Below, piece after piece: positions 30,228-41,648 of a stretch of DNA of 64,000 bases. A program made the translations under genes and the position numbers. The stretch is from Pseudazoarcus pumilus (lineage in GTDB: Bacteria > Pseudomonadota > Gammaproteobacteria > Burkholderiales > Rhodocyclaceae). The stretch is from NCBI RefSeq assembly GCF_002872475.1, contig NZ_CP025682.1, positions 2,170,001 to 2,234,000 on the forward strand, given 5' to 3'. The notes below the pieces were generated by a model, which had not been told where the DNA came from, searched no databases, and was given only the letters and a program-made list of their open reading frames with translations. Each line of letters starts with the position of its first letter. Within the stretch, counting starts at the first letter, position 1.

Positions 30228-30893
30228 TCAGCCCGCCTCCACGGCTCGCAGCACGATCCCCTTGCGGGTTTCCTCGACCGTACCGTCACGCACCAGGTCA
30301 CGCATCACGCGACTGACCATCTCGCGCGAGGCGCCGACCATCTTGGCGATGTCCTGCTTGGTGATGCGCGTGGCGACGATGCGCGCATCACCATCGGGTT
30401 CGGACATCTCGTGCAGCAGTTCGAGCACGCGCGCGTGCACATCGCGCAGCGACAGGCTCTCGATCTTTCGATCGGCTTCGCGCAGGCGGTCGGCGAGCAT
30501 GCACATCATGCGCCAGGCCAGTTCGAAGTTCTCCTGCATCAAGCGACGCAGATCGGCCGACGCGATGCGCACCAGGTCGGAGGCCTCTGCGGCGACCACC
30601 GAAGCCGAACGCGGCTGATCGCCAAACATCGCCATCTCGCCGAACACGGCACCGCGACCGAGCAGGCTCAGGATCGCGTCGCGCCCGCCTTCCTCGCCGC
30701 TGACCACGACCTTGACCGAGCCGGTGAGTACGAAATAGACGTAATCGCAGGCCTCGCCTGCGGCGACGACGCGCTGACCGCGCGGGTGACGATGCATGCT
30801 GGCGACCGCCGCGACACGGCCGAGCGTGTCCTCGGGAAGCCCCTGGAACAACGCAAAGGTGCGCAGCGCGACCGTCGATACCGAAGACTGCAT
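30228..30893 (-). CDS. Crp/Fnr family transcriptional regulator (CRP type)
   Basis: Regulator of 221 residues with an N-terminal cyclic-nucleotide-binding fold (about 15-125; RGQRVVAAGEACDYVYFVLTG is typical) and a C-terminal winged helix with KQDIAKMVGASREMVSRVM. The recognition-helix pattern R-E-x-x-S-R is like that of CRP rather than FNR (E-x-x-S-R). No N-terminal Fe-S cysteines are present, and FGEMAMF resembles the cAMP phosphate-binding segment. It may therefore bind cAMP or act ligand-free. It is divergent from trxB, about 206 bases away, but no target site is evident. Confidence 0.85.
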   Translation of the reverse strand: MQSSVSTVALRTFALFQGLPEDTLGRVAAVASMHRHPRGQRVVAAGEACDYVYFVLTGSVKVVVSGEEGGRDAILSLLGRGAVFGEMAMFGDQPRSASVVAAEASDLVRIASADLRRLMQENFELAWRMMCMLADRLREADRKIESLSLRDVHARVLELLHEMSEPDGDARIVATRITKQDIAKMVGASREMVSRVMRDLVRDGTVEETRKGIVLRAVEAG

Positions 30894-31003
30894 GGATCTC
30901 CCTCCCCCACCTCGATCCGGCGAAGCGATGACTTCAGCATTTCCGGATTTCTTAATGTTGTTCTGTGCACTATTTCACGCTCGCGACCAAAGCTCAATAG
31001 TGA

Positions 31004-32050
<1,047 letters not shown>

Positions 32051-32061
32051 ACCCGAAACTC

Positions 32062-33093
32062 ATGGCCCGGCGCAAGTCGTCCCTCCCCGCCGGCAGCCTG
32101 GACGCACTCGAGCGCCTGCGTGGCCGGCTGATCGATCAGCCGGCCACGCCGTCGCGCCGACGTCCATCACCCGTCACGGACTCAACCGGCGAAGCGGACC
32201 CGGAGGATGCCGATCTGTTCCGGCGGACAATGGGCGACGTCGCGCCGATCGACGACGGCAACCGCGTCGAACTCCAGCGCCCGCGACCGGCTCCGGTGCC
32301 GCGTCCGCGCGCACCCGAGCCCGAGTCCGAAACGGAACGCCCGCGCCCCGAACGCGACCCGGCAAACCTGTCCGACAGCGCACTGTTTCGCGCCAGCATG
32401 GCCGACGTGCAACCGCTCGCCGACGACAACCGCGTGGAACTGTCCGGCGAGCGTGCCCGCGCCGGACGCCATCACGCCGCGCCGGCCGACCCGCTGGCCA
32501 AGCCCGACTCCGACGACACCCCGCCGCTACTGCCTGCCGACCCCGACGCGATGAGCGCGGACGGACTGTTCCGTCACGCGATGCGCGGCACGCAGCGCCT
32601 CGACGACGCCAACCGCGTCGTGCCCGAACGCGCTGCGCCCCCGCCCGAACCGCGCAAGTCGAGCGAGGACGAGGCCTTGGCGCTGCGCGAGACGATGGAA
32701 GCGGCAATCACCTTCGAGGATCGTCTCGACATGGGCGACGAAGCCGCCTTCCTGCGCCCCGGCCTGCCGCGGCGCGTCCTCGTCGACCTGCGCCGCGGGC
32801 GCTGGGCCCTGCAGGGTGAGGTGGACCTGCATGGCTACACGCGCGTCGAGGCGCGCGAGGCGTTGGGGCGCTTCCTTGCCGCCAGCCTGCAGCGCGGCGA
32901 CCGCTGCGTGCGCGTCATCCACGGCAAGGGGCTGGGTTCGCCCGGGCGCGTGTCCATCCTCAAGCAGCTCTCGCGCGGCTGGCTCGCCCAGCGCGAGGAA
33001 ATCCTCGCCTTCTGCCAGGCCGGCGCCAACCAGGGCGGCTCGGGGGCGCTGCTCGTGCTGTTGCGGGGCAACGCCGCACGCCCGCGCGACTGA
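32062..33093 (+). CDS. Smr-domain protein with triplicated N-terminal motif
   Basis: A 343-residue protein with a C-terminal Smr (MutS2-related) nuclease-type domain (about 250-340). LHG lies at 256-258 and the HGKG active-site loop at 287-290. Such proteins are proposed endonucleases for DNA or RNA, including ribosome rescue. Unusual is the N-terminal half. The short motif that normally occurs once in this family appears three times: LFRRTMGDVAPIDDGNRVE (52-70), LFRASMADVQPLADDNRVE (109-127) and LFRHAMRGTQRLDDANRVV (169-187), with Pro/Arg/Glu-rich linkers. A fourth, weaker copy may lie around 205-225. It follows trxB by 11 bases. Confidence 0.85.
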   Translation: MARRKSSLPAGSLDALERLRGRLIDQPATPSRRRPSPVTDSTGEADPEDADLFRRTMGDVAPIDDGNRVELQRPRPAPVPRPRAPEPESETERPRPERDPANLSDSALFRASMADVQPLADDNRVELSGERARAGRHHAAPADPLAKPDSDDTPPLLPADPDAMSADGLFRHAMRGTQRLDDANRVVPERAAPPPEPRKSSEDEALALRETMEAAITFEDRLDMGDEAAFLRPGLPRRVLVDLRRGRWALQGEVDLHGYTRVEAREALGRFLAASLQRGDRCVRVIHGKGLGSPGRVSILKQLSRGWLAQREEILAFCQAGANQGGSGALLVLLRGNAARPRD

Positions 33094-33150
33094 AAACGCG
33101 AACGGGCCGCCCGCAGGCGACCCGTTTCGCTCACGACATCAGGATCAGGC

Positions 33151-35161
<2,011 letters not shown>

Positions 35162-35309
35162 GATACCGGCTTCGCCCGCCGCCCGGCATAGCGCGCGTGG
35201 GACGGCAGCGGCCCACGCTCACAATTGCTTACCGCCGCTTACCACGTGCCACTTCGCAATTTCCAATGTTGTCCTAGAATTGCAAGTCCACCCTTCGGGA
35301 GATTGGACG

Positions 35310-35666
35310 ATGCGCAACTACCTTACCGTCCTGATCGCGCTGACAGCCTGTCCGGCGCTGGCTTTCGCGGCACCGGCCACGCAAGCCGACAATCGCATGC
35401 AGCTCAGCTTCGAGCTGGCCAGCGGCGACTACCACTGCGCGTTCGGCCAGCGCATCGACGTGCGCCGCGACGCCCGCTCGGCAAACATGCTCGATATCGG
35501 CTGGAAGGGCCGGCGCTACCAGCTCGAACGCGACCTGTCGTACTCGGGTCTGCCGCGCTACGAAGACAGCCGCAGCGGCCTTGTCTGGATCGACCTGCCA
35601 TGGAAGGCGGTCCTCCTCGACGGGCGCACGCAAAAGCCCCTCGCCAACGACTGCAAGACCGTCTGA
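35310..35666 (+). CDS. MliC-like lysozyme inhibitor domain protein
   Basis: Exported protein of 118 residues: signal peptide (hydrophobic 5-18, AFA cleavage near 20), then one small beta-barrel domain. The pattern YHCAFGQRIDV, GWKGRRYQLERDLSYSGLPRYED, LVWIDLPWKAVLLDG and a final LANDCKTV matches the MliC/PliC family of c-type lysozyme inhibitors, including the two Cys that form the conserved disulfide. There is no lipobox, so it should be a soluble periplasmic version. It has its own strong terminator at 35691 and is divergent from nadE. Family call is moderately sure; inhibitor activity is inferred. Confidence 0.75.
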   Translation: MRNYLTVLIALTACPALAFAAPATQADNRMQLSFELASGDYHCAFGQRIDVRRDARSANMLDIGWKGRRYQLERDLSYSGLPRYEDSRSGLVWIDLPWKAVLLDGRTQKPLANDCKTV

Positions 35667-35690
35667 CCCCTCCCGATCCGTTATGCTTGA

Positions 35691-35724
35691 CGGCCCGCCG
35701 AGCCCGGCGGGCCGTTTGTTTTTG
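35691..35724 (+). terminator. Strong intrinsic terminator
   Basis: Ten-base perfect stem CGGCCCGCCG/CGGCGGGCCG with loop AGCC, then TTTGTTTTTG. It lies 25 bases after the MliC-like gene and 13 bases before the next start, so it separates the two plus-strand genes. Confidence 0.88.
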
Positions 35725-35736
35725 TGCATCCGAAGA

Positions 35737-36873
35737 ATGTCCCAAACCCTCGTTCCACGACTCGTCCGCCACATCTCCCACATCGACGCATCCGCATGGG
35801 ACGCGCTCGGCGACGGTCGCTGCTGTACGTCGCATGCCCTGCTCTCCAGTCTCGAGGACAGCGGCTCGGTCGGCGAAGGCACGGGCTGGCACCCGCAGCA
35901 TCTCGTGCTTTTCGACGGCGACGCGCCGGTCGCGGCGATGCCGCTGTACGAGAAGCTGCATTCGTTTGGCGAGTACGTGTTCGACTGGGCCTGGGCCGAC
36001 GCCTACCAGCGTCACGGGCTGGCCTATTATCCGAAGTGGCTGTCGGCGGTGCCGTTCACGCCGGTGCCGGGTGCGCGCCTGCTCGCCCGCGACGAGGCCA
36101 CCCGCGCCGCCCTGGCCCGAACCGCGCGCGCCCTCGCCGACGAATCCGGTCTGTCGTCGATGCACGTACTGCTGCCCGGCCCACACGAAGCCGAGTTACT
36201 GGCAGAGAACGGTTTCATGCTGCGTCGCGGCGTGCAGTTCCACTGGCACGAACGCGGCTATCGCGACTTCGAGGATTTTCTGGCGGCGCTCAATCATGCC
36301 AAGCGCAAGAAGATCCGGCAGGAGCGCCGCCGCGCGGCCGCCCACGGACTCGAATGCCGGTGGCTCGACGGACACAGCGCCACGTGCGAGGACTGGGCCT
36401 TCTTCCACCACTGCTACGCGAGCACCTACGCGCTGCACCGCTCCACGCCCTACCTGACCCCGGCCTTCTTTCCGATGCTCGCCGCGCGCATGCCCGCGGG
36501 CGTACGCCTGCTCATCGCCTACCGCGACGCAACACCGGTCGCCTCTGCCTTCTTCCTGCTCGACGGGCAGGCCTTGTATGGTCGCTACTGGGGGGCGGTG
36601 GAAGATCTGCCCTTTCTGCACTTTGAGCTGTGCTACTACCGCGCGATCGAGTACTGCATTGCGCACCGCATCCCGCGCTTCGAAGGCGGCGCGCAGGGCG
36701 AGCACAAGATTTCGCGCGGGCTGGAGCCGGTCGAGACACGTTCGGCGCACTGGCTGCGCGACGAACGCTTCGCCGACGCGGTGGACCGCTTCCTCGAACA
36801 CGAGTCCGCGGGCATCGACTTCTACCTCGGGGAACTGTCCGAGCGCGTCCCGTTCCGGCGCGAGGGACCGTGA
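35737..36873 (+). CDS. FemAB-like GNAT family protein (PF04339 type)
   Basis: Cytosolic protein of 378 residues of the peptidoglycan-recognition/FemAB-like acyltransferase group. Recognisable family segments are WDAL near the N-terminus, PLYEKLHSFGEYVFDWAWADAY, the KRKKIRQERRR stretch, HRSTPYLTPAFF, and a GNAT-like second half with YGRYWGA, HFELCYYRAIEYCI and FEGGAQGEHKISRGL. Members are widespread in proteobacteria but have no proven substrate. It begins only 13 bases beyond a strong terminator, so its promoter likely overlaps the preceding region. It converges on the CopZ-like gene. Confidence 0.82.
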   Translation: MSQTLVPRLVRHISHIDASAWDALGDGRCCTSHALLSSLEDSGSVGEGTGWHPQHLVLFDGDAPVAAMPLYEKLHSFGEYVFDWAWADAYQRHGLAYYPKWLSAVPFTPVPGARLLARDEATRAALARTARALADESGLSSMHVLLPGPHEAELLAENGFMLRRGVQFHWHERGYRDFEDFLAALNHAKRKKIRQERRRAAAHGLECRWLDGHSATCEDWAFFHHCYASTYALHRSTPYLTPAFFPMLAARMPAGVRLLIAYRDATPVASAFFLLDGQALYGRYWGAVEDLPFLHFELCYYRAIEYCIAHRIPRFEGGAQGEHKISRGLEPVETRSAHWLRDERFADAVDRFLEHESAGIDFYLGELSERVPFRREGP

Positions 36874-36883
36874 GGCAGCCGTC

Positions 36884-37093
36884 TCAGGCCGGCGCGTCGA
36901 AGCCGGCGTCGATGATGGCCCGACGCAGGTCCTCTGGCGAAACCTGGGCCGGATCGAAGCGCACGCGCGCCTCGGCCTGCTCCAGACTGACCTCGACCTC
37001 CTGCACCCCTTCCAGGGCCTTGAGCACGCCGGTGACGTTGCGCACGCAACCGCCACAACTCATGCCTTCGACACGCATCGTCACTTCGCTCAT
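36884..37093 (-). CDS. Heavy-metal-associated (CopZ-like) copper chaperone
   Basis: Single HMA domain of 69 residues with the copper-binding motif GMSCGGCV near the N-terminus and the ferredoxin-like betaalphabeta fold expected (VEVSLEQAEARVRF, DLRRAIIDAGFDA). It should carry Cu(I) in the cytosol, most likely to the CcoI pump encoded at the other end of the oxidase island. Start 37093 (MSEVTMRVEG) is preferred over 37135. It lies 14 bases downstream of the TauE/SafE-like gene, probably co-transcribed. Confidence 0.88.
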   Translation of the reverse strand: MSEVTMRVEGMSCGGCVRNVTGVLKALEGVQEVEVSLEQAEARVRFDPAQVSPEDLRRAIIDAGFDAPA

Positions 37094-37107
37094 CGACTTT
37101 TCTCCAT

Positions 37108-37815
37108 TCAGGTCGCGCACACAACGCCACTCCAAAGATGGCCTCCGAGGCTGGGCGCATGATACAGCCCGAAAACGCCGAATCCCAGCACCACCAGACC
37201 CGCCACGAAACGCACTCGCGTGTCGCGCGTGAAGTCGCGAAAGCGCTTGAACAGCATGCCGGCGAGCATCAGGTTGGGTAAGGTTCCCAGGCCGAAGGCG
37301 AGCATCAGCAGCCCACCACGCACGGCTGATCCGGTAACCAGCGAGGTCGCCAGCACGCTATAGACCAGACCGCAGGGCAGAAAGCCCCACAGCAGCCCCA
37401 GCGGGAGCGCGCGCGCGGGCGTGCGCGCCGGCAGGAAGCGCGAGGTGTAGGGCTGGATGCGGCGCCACAACACGCCGCCGGCGCGCTCGACGGGCGCGAG
37501 CAGCTGCGTCATCCCGGTCAGGTACAGTCCGAGCAGGATCAGCATCACGTTGGCCGCCACGTACAGGGCGAGCTGTACCGGCAGCACGTCGCCGAGGAGC
37601 ATGCCGGCACTGCCGACTGCCCCGGCGAACACGCCCAGCACGGTGTAGGTGGTGATGCGGCCCAGGTTGTAGGCGAGATGGATGGGCCACTGGCGCACCG
37701 AGCGGCCGGGCATCTGCACCGACAGCGCGCCGACGATGCCGCCGCACATCGCCACGCAATGCGTGCCGCCGAGGAGGCCGATCAGGAAGGCCGCGATATA
37801 GCCGGTCTCGGGCAT
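37108..37815 (-). CDS. TauE/SafE-like (DsbD_2) membrane protein of the cbb3 island
   Basis: Inner-membrane protein of 235 residues with about six helices. GGTHCVAMCGGIVGAL at the N-terminus and LPCGLVYSVLA in the middle place a Cys-x4-Cys and a Pro-Cys pair in the membrane, as in the DsbD_2/HupE-like family. Relatives lie beside ccoS/ccoI or hemN in many bacteria and are suspected of helping copper or redox supply to cbb3 oxidase. Here it lies between the CopZ-like chaperone and hemN, which supports that role. Substrate unknown. Confidence 0.82.
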   Translation of the reverse strand: MPETGYIAAFLIGLLGGTHCVAMCGGIVGALSVQMPGRSVRQWPIHLAYNLGRITTYTVLGVFAGAVGSAGMLLGDVLPVQLALYVAANVMLILLGLYLTGMTQLLAPVERAGGVLWRRIQPYTSRFLPARTPARALPLGLLWGFLPCGLVYSVLATSLVTGSAVRGGLLMLAFGLGTLPNLMLAGMLFKRFRDFTRDTRVRFVAGLVVLGFGVFGLYHAPSLGGHLWSGVVCAT

Positions 37816-37897
37816 GAATCAATGATTTGAGGCGCAGGGGAAGCGGGAGGATACCCGTCCTCGGGGACGATGGACAGCCCGCCGCGCGAGCGCGCGC

Positions 37898-39307
37898 TCA
37901 GATCACTTTCGAATAGCGCGCGCGCTCGCGATCGGCGCGCAGGTTGCGATCGAAGACCATCGCGATCACGCGCACCAGCAAACGTCCGGCCGGCTTCACG
38001 GTGATCCAGCCGTCGGCGATCTCGATCAGCCCGGCATCGGCCATTTCGCGCAGTTCGGCCAGCTCGGCGGCGAAGTAGTCCTCGAAGCGGATCAGGTGGG
38101 CAATCTCGATGGACTCCATCGACAGCTCGAAGTGGCACATCAGGCCCTGGATGACGGCACGACGCAGCACGTCGTCGGCCGACAGCTCGATGCCGCGCAG
38201 CACCGGCAGTTCGTCGCGGTCGAGCGCGTCGTAATAGTCGTCGATGATCTTGTGATTCTGCGCATACACCGGCCCGATGCTGGCGATGGCGGATACGCCG
38301 AAAGCCAGCAGGTCGCACTCGGACTGCGTCGAATAGCCCTGGAAATTGCGATGCAGACGGCCCTGACGCTGCGCCACGGCGAGTTCGTCGTCGGGGCGCG
38401 CGAAGTGGTCCATGCCGATATAGACATAACCCGCCTCGGTGAGCCGCCGGATCGCCAGCTTGAGGATCTGCAGCTTGCCGTCCGGATTGGGCAGCAGCGC
38501 CGCATCGATGCGACGCTGTGGCTTGAAGGTCGCCGGCAGGTGGGCGTAGCTGTAGAGCGAGATGCGGTCTGGCGCGAGTTCAATGACCTTGTCGAGCGTG
38601 CGATCGAAACTGGTCACGTTCTGCTTGGGCAGACCGTAGATCAGGTCGATGCTCACCGAACGAAAACCCGTGGCACGCGCCGCATCGAGCACCAGCTTGG
38701 TTTCCTCAAAGCTCTGGATGCGGTTGACCGCCTGCTGCACCTCGGGCTCGAAATCCTGCACGCCCAGGCTCATGCGGTTGAAACCCAGTTCGGCGAGCAG
38801 CGCCACGGTGTCGAAATCGACCTTGCGCGGATCGACCTCGATCGAGTATTCGCCGCCCGGCTTGAGGGTGAAATGCTCGCGCACCGACGCCATCAGGCCA
38901 CGCATCTCGTCGTGCGACAGAAAGGTCGGCGTACCGCCACCAAGATGCAGTTGCGTGACTTCTCGACTGCCCTCCAGGCAGGCCGCCTGCAGCGCGATCT
39001 CCTTGGCGAGGTACTTCAGATACTTCGCGGAGCGACCATGATCCTTGGTGATGATCTTGTTGCACCCGCAGTAGTAGCAGATGGTGTTGCAGAAGGGGAT
39101 ATGGAAGTACAGCGACAGCGGTCGCGCCACCCCGCCCACGGAGCGCTTGCGCAGCCATTGCTTGAGCGCTTCGGCGTCGAAGGCCTCAACGAAACGATCT
39201 GCCGTGGGGTAGGATGTATATCTTGGCCCGCTGACGTCGAACCGACGGATCAAGGCGGGGTCGAAGACGAGTTCGTCGGGTCGGGTCATGGTCGTGGTTT
39301 GCATCAT
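37898..39307 (-). CDS. hemN: Oxygen-independent coproporphyrinogen III oxidase
   Basis: Radical SAM enzyme of 469 residues that makes protoporphyrinogen IX without oxygen, feeding heme to the cbb3 oxidase and other cytochromes. The [4Fe-4S] cluster motif is CNTICYYC (Cys73, Cys77, Cys80), followed by GCNK. HLGGGTPTFLS, the PRKVDF stretch and the C-terminal HemN domain (QGLMCHFELS) follow. It is divergent from fnr with an FNR-type site (39343-39356) between them, so oxygen control is likely. The start may be ATG 39307 or ATG 39289; the latter would leave a short leader if FNR acts at -41.5. Confidence 0.95.
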   Translation of the reverse strand: MMQTTTMTRPDELVFDPALIRRFDVSGPRYTSYPTADRFVEAFDAEALKQWLRKRSVGGVARPLSLYFHIPFCNTICYYCGCNKIITKDHGRSAKYLKYLAKEIALQAACLEGSREVTQLHLGGGTPTFLSHDEMRGLMASVREHFTLKPGGEYSIEVDPRKVDFDTVALLAELGFNRMSLGVQDFEPEVQQAVNRIQSFEETKLVLDAARATGFRSVSIDLIYGLPKQNVTSFDRTLDKVIELAPDRISLYSYAHLPATFKPQRRIDAALLPNPDGKLQILKLAIRRLTEAGYVYIGMDHFARPDDELAVAQRQGRLHRNFQGYSTQSECDLLAFGVSAIASIGPVYAQNHKIIDDYYDALDRDELPVLRGIELSADDVLRRAVIQGLMCHFELSMESIEIAHLIRFEDYFAAELAELREMADAGLIEIADGWITVKPAGRLLVRVIAMVFDRNLRADRERARYSKVI

Positions 39308-39342
39308 GGGTACAACGATCGCAGATTCCGCTTCGGCGCGGT

Positions 39343-39356
39343 TTGACGTGAGTCAA
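39343..39356. promoter_or_regulatory. FNR-type box between hemN and fnr
   Basis: TTGACGTGAGTCAA is a perfect inverted repeat that differs from the FNR consensus TTGAT-N4-ATCAA only by C/G in place of T/A at the inner position. It lies 36 bases from the hemN start and 29 from the fnr start. It could activate hemN and let FNR control itself. Confidence 0.72.
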
Positions 39357-39384
39357 ATGCGAGGGGCGCAGTTTCCGCGCCGCA

Positions 39385-40143
39385 GTGGAGAGCCTTGCAA
39401 GAGTGAGCAAATCGACGGTCCAGATCAGCCCGGCTGCGATGCAATCGGCGTGTTCCCAGTGCAACCTGCACGAGTTGTGCCTGCCCGTGGGCATGAGCAT
39501 CGAGGACGTCGAGCGTCTCGACGCCCTGGTCGGCGCACGGCGCAAGGTCCGCCGCCAGCAGCCCCTGTATCGTGCGGGCGAGCCCTTCGAGGCGATCTAC
39601 GCGATCAAGCTCGGCTGGTTCAAGACGGACGTGCTGCTCGAGGACGGTCGCGAGCAGGTGACCGGCTTCCAGATGTCCGGCGAGATGCTCGGTCTGGACG
39701 GCATCAGCACCGAGGTCCACACCTGCAACGCAGTCGCCCTGGAGGACAGCGAGGTGTGCGTGATTCCCTACGACCGGCTCGAGGAGCTGTCGCGCGAGGT
39801 CGAGGGCCTGCAGCACCAGTTCCACAAGGTCATGAGCCGCGAGATCGTGCGCGATCACGGCGTCATGATGCTGCTCGGCTCGATGCGCGCCGAAGAACGA
39901 CTGGCCGCCTTCCTGCTCAACCTGTCGCAGCGTTTCAACGCGCGCGGCTTCTCACCGGCAGAATTCCATCTGCGCATGACGCGCGACGAAATCGGCTCCT
40001 ATCTCGGGCTCAAGCTCGAGACGGTATCGCGTGCCTTCTCGCGCTTCCAGGACGAAGGCCTGGTCGCGGTGCAGCAAAAACACATCCGCATCCAGAATCT
40101 GACCGGACTACGGCGCCTCATCCAGCAACCTGCTGCACGCTGA
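39385..40143 (+). CDS. fnr: FNR-type oxygen-responsive transcription regulator
   Basis: Fe-S sensor that switches genes when oxygen falls. The N-terminal cluster cysteines are Cys23, Cys26 and Cys32 (CSQCNLHELC) with the fourth at Cys114 (HTCNAV), the same spacing as in E. coli FNR. The sensor beta-roll spans about 35-150, then the dimer helix. The recognition helix contains LKLETVSRAFSRF with the E-x-x-S-R pattern that reads TTGAT half-sites. The first codon is GTG at 39385; a GTG at 39403 is another possible start. It lies opposite hemN within the cbb3 island, and FNR boxes lie near hemN and ccoN. Confidence 0.95.
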   Translation: MESLARVSKSTVQISPAAMQSACSQCNLHELCLPVGMSIEDVERLDALVGARRKVRRQQPLYRAGEPFEAIYAIKLGWFKTDVLLEDGREQVTGFQMSGEMLGLDGISTEVHTCNAVALEDSEVCVIPYDRLEELSREVEGLQHQFHKVMSREIVRDHGVMMLLGSMRAEERLAAFLLNLSQRFNARGFSPAEFHLRMTRDEIGSYLGLKLETVSRAFSRFQDEGLVAVQQKHIRIQNLTGLRRLIQQPAAR

Positions 40144-40149
40144 CGCGGC

Positions 40150-41559
40150 TCAGGCGTCGAGCACCTGCGCCTCGCCGGCCTGCGGAACGACGACGTTGCG
40201 CCAGCCAAGACGCGCTTCAATCACATCCCGAAAGGCCTGCGCCGCACTCGCCTCGCCATGCACGACGAAGGTGCGCCGCGGCGCATGCTCGAAGCCGCCC
40301 AGCCAGTCGAGCAAGCCCGGCTGGTCGGCATGCGCGGACAGGCCGCCCACGGTATGTACGCTGGCGTGCACCGGCACGCGCTCGCCGAAGAGCGTGACCT
40401 GGCGCACCCCATCGACCAGGCGCCGGCCGAGCGTCCCGCCCGCCTGGAAGCCGCAGATCACCACCGCACATTCGCGTCGCGGCAGGTTGTGCGCGAGATG
40501 GTGCTTGATGCGACCGGCCTCGCACATGCCGCTGGCCGACACGATCACCAGCCCCGACTTGCGCGCATTGAGCGCGATCGACTCCTCGACGTCGGCGACG
40601 AAGCGCACGCGCACCTTGTCCGGATGGGCCGAGACCCAGTCACGCAGGATGCGCGTGGGCGCGTCCCACAGATCGTCATGCTCGAAGGTCACGGCGGTGG
40701 CGCGCGTGGCCATCGGCGAATCGACGACGATCTCAAGCCTGGGCAGGCGGCCACGGCGCACCAGGTCGGCGAGCACGAAGATCACTTCCTGCGTCCGCCC
40801 TACCGCGAAGGCCGGAATCACGACGTTGCCGTGACGGCGTTCGAGCGTGTCCGAGAGGATCTCCACCAGTTCTTCCTCGGTCTCGGCCAGCGGCCGGTGT
40901 GCGCGGTTGCCGTAGGTCGATTCGACCACCAGCACGTCGGCGCGCGCGATGCGTGCCGGATCGCGCAGCACCGGCCGGCCGCGCATGCCAAGATCCCCCG
41001 AGAACACCAGCCGCTGCTTGTGCCCGCCCGCATCGACGTCGATCTCGACGATCGCCGAGCCGAGGATGTGACCGGCTTCGCGGAAAGTGACTTCGACGCC
41101 GCTTGCGGGCGAGAACGGCTCGTCGTAACGCCGGCCGCGCAAGCGCGCCAGACTGGCCCGTGCTTGCTCCACTGTGTACAGCGGCGCCGTATTGACCGCG
41201 CCGCCACGCCGCGCGCGCTTGCGGCGTGTGGCCCATTCGGCCTCCTGCTCCTGGATGTGGCCGGCGTCGAGCAGCATCACCTCGAGCAGATCGGTGGTGG
41301 CCTGCGTGCAATGCACACGACCACGCCAGCCCAGCGCGACCAGCCGCGGCAGCAGGCCGGAGTGGTCCAGGTGCGCGTGCGTGAGCACGACGAAATCGAT
41401 CTTCTCCAGATCGAAGTCGAGCGCCTGCAGGTTGCGTCGTTCTGCATCGCGCCCACCCTGGAACATGCCGCAGTCGACGAGAAAACTGCCGCCCTCGTGC
41501 TCGATGCGCGCGCACGAACCCGTGACCTCGCCGGCCGCGCCGTGGAACGTGATTCTCAT
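40150..41559 (-). CDS. Beta-CASP metallo-beta-lactamase (RNA-processing type)
   Basis: Zinc hydrolase of 469 residues related to CPSF73/RNase J-like exonucleases. The metal site motif HAHLDHSG (His61, His63, Asp65, His66) is followed by a beta-CASP domain and a C-terminal RMMBL segment with SAHADQPGLLDWL. The preceding ADVLVVESTYGNRAH stretch is diagnostic. It probably processes RNA, but no substrate is known in proteobacteria. Start 41559 is preferred, with GGGG 5-6 bases upstream. Homologues often lie near fnr and uspA genes in this kind of region; it ends 7 bases from the fnr stop, convergent. Confidence 0.88.
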   Translation of the reverse strand: MRITFHGAAGEVTGSCARIEHEGGSFLVDCGMFQGGRDAERRNLQALDFDLEKIDFVVLTHAHLDHSGLLPRLVALGWRGRVHCTQATTDLLEVMLLDAGHIQEQEAEWATRRKRARRGGAVNTAPLYTVEQARASLARLRGRRYDEPFSPASGVEVTFREAGHILGSAIVEIDVDAGGHKQRLVFSGDLGMRGRPVLRDPARIARADVLVVESTYGNRAHRPLAETEEELVEILSDTLERRHGNVVIPAFAVGRTQEVIFVLADLVRRGRLPRLEIVVDSPMATRATAVTFEHDDLWDAPTRILRDWVSAHPDKVRVRFVADVEESIALNARKSGLVIVSASGMCEAGRIKHHLAHNLPRRECAVVICGFQAGGTLGRRLVDGVRQVTLFGERVPVHASVHTVGGLSAHADQPGLLDWLGGFEHAPRRTFVVHGEASAAQAFRDVIEARLGWRNVVVPQAGEAQVLDA

Positions 41560-41610
41560 AAATACCCCAAAGTGACAGGATGCTTGCACAGGCCCGATGA
41601 CAAGGCTGGC

Positions 41611-41616
41611 TATAAT
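41611..41616 (+). promoter_or_regulatory. Putative -10 element of uspA
   Basis: TATAAT 33 bases before the uspA start. It overlaps a perfect 10-base palindrome, ATGACGTCAT (41615-41624), which may be a regulator site at the transcription start. The nearest -35-like TTGCAC is 21 bases upstream, which is too far, so activation is likely. Confidence 0.5.
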
Positions 41617-41648
41617 GACGTCATCGCCAACCCAAAGCGGAGCGCACC

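Noticed and set aside
33094-33150. Inverted repeat in the convergent gap between the Smr gene and glnB
   Set aside because: Imperfect arms with a bulge and no T-run on either strand; too weak to call.
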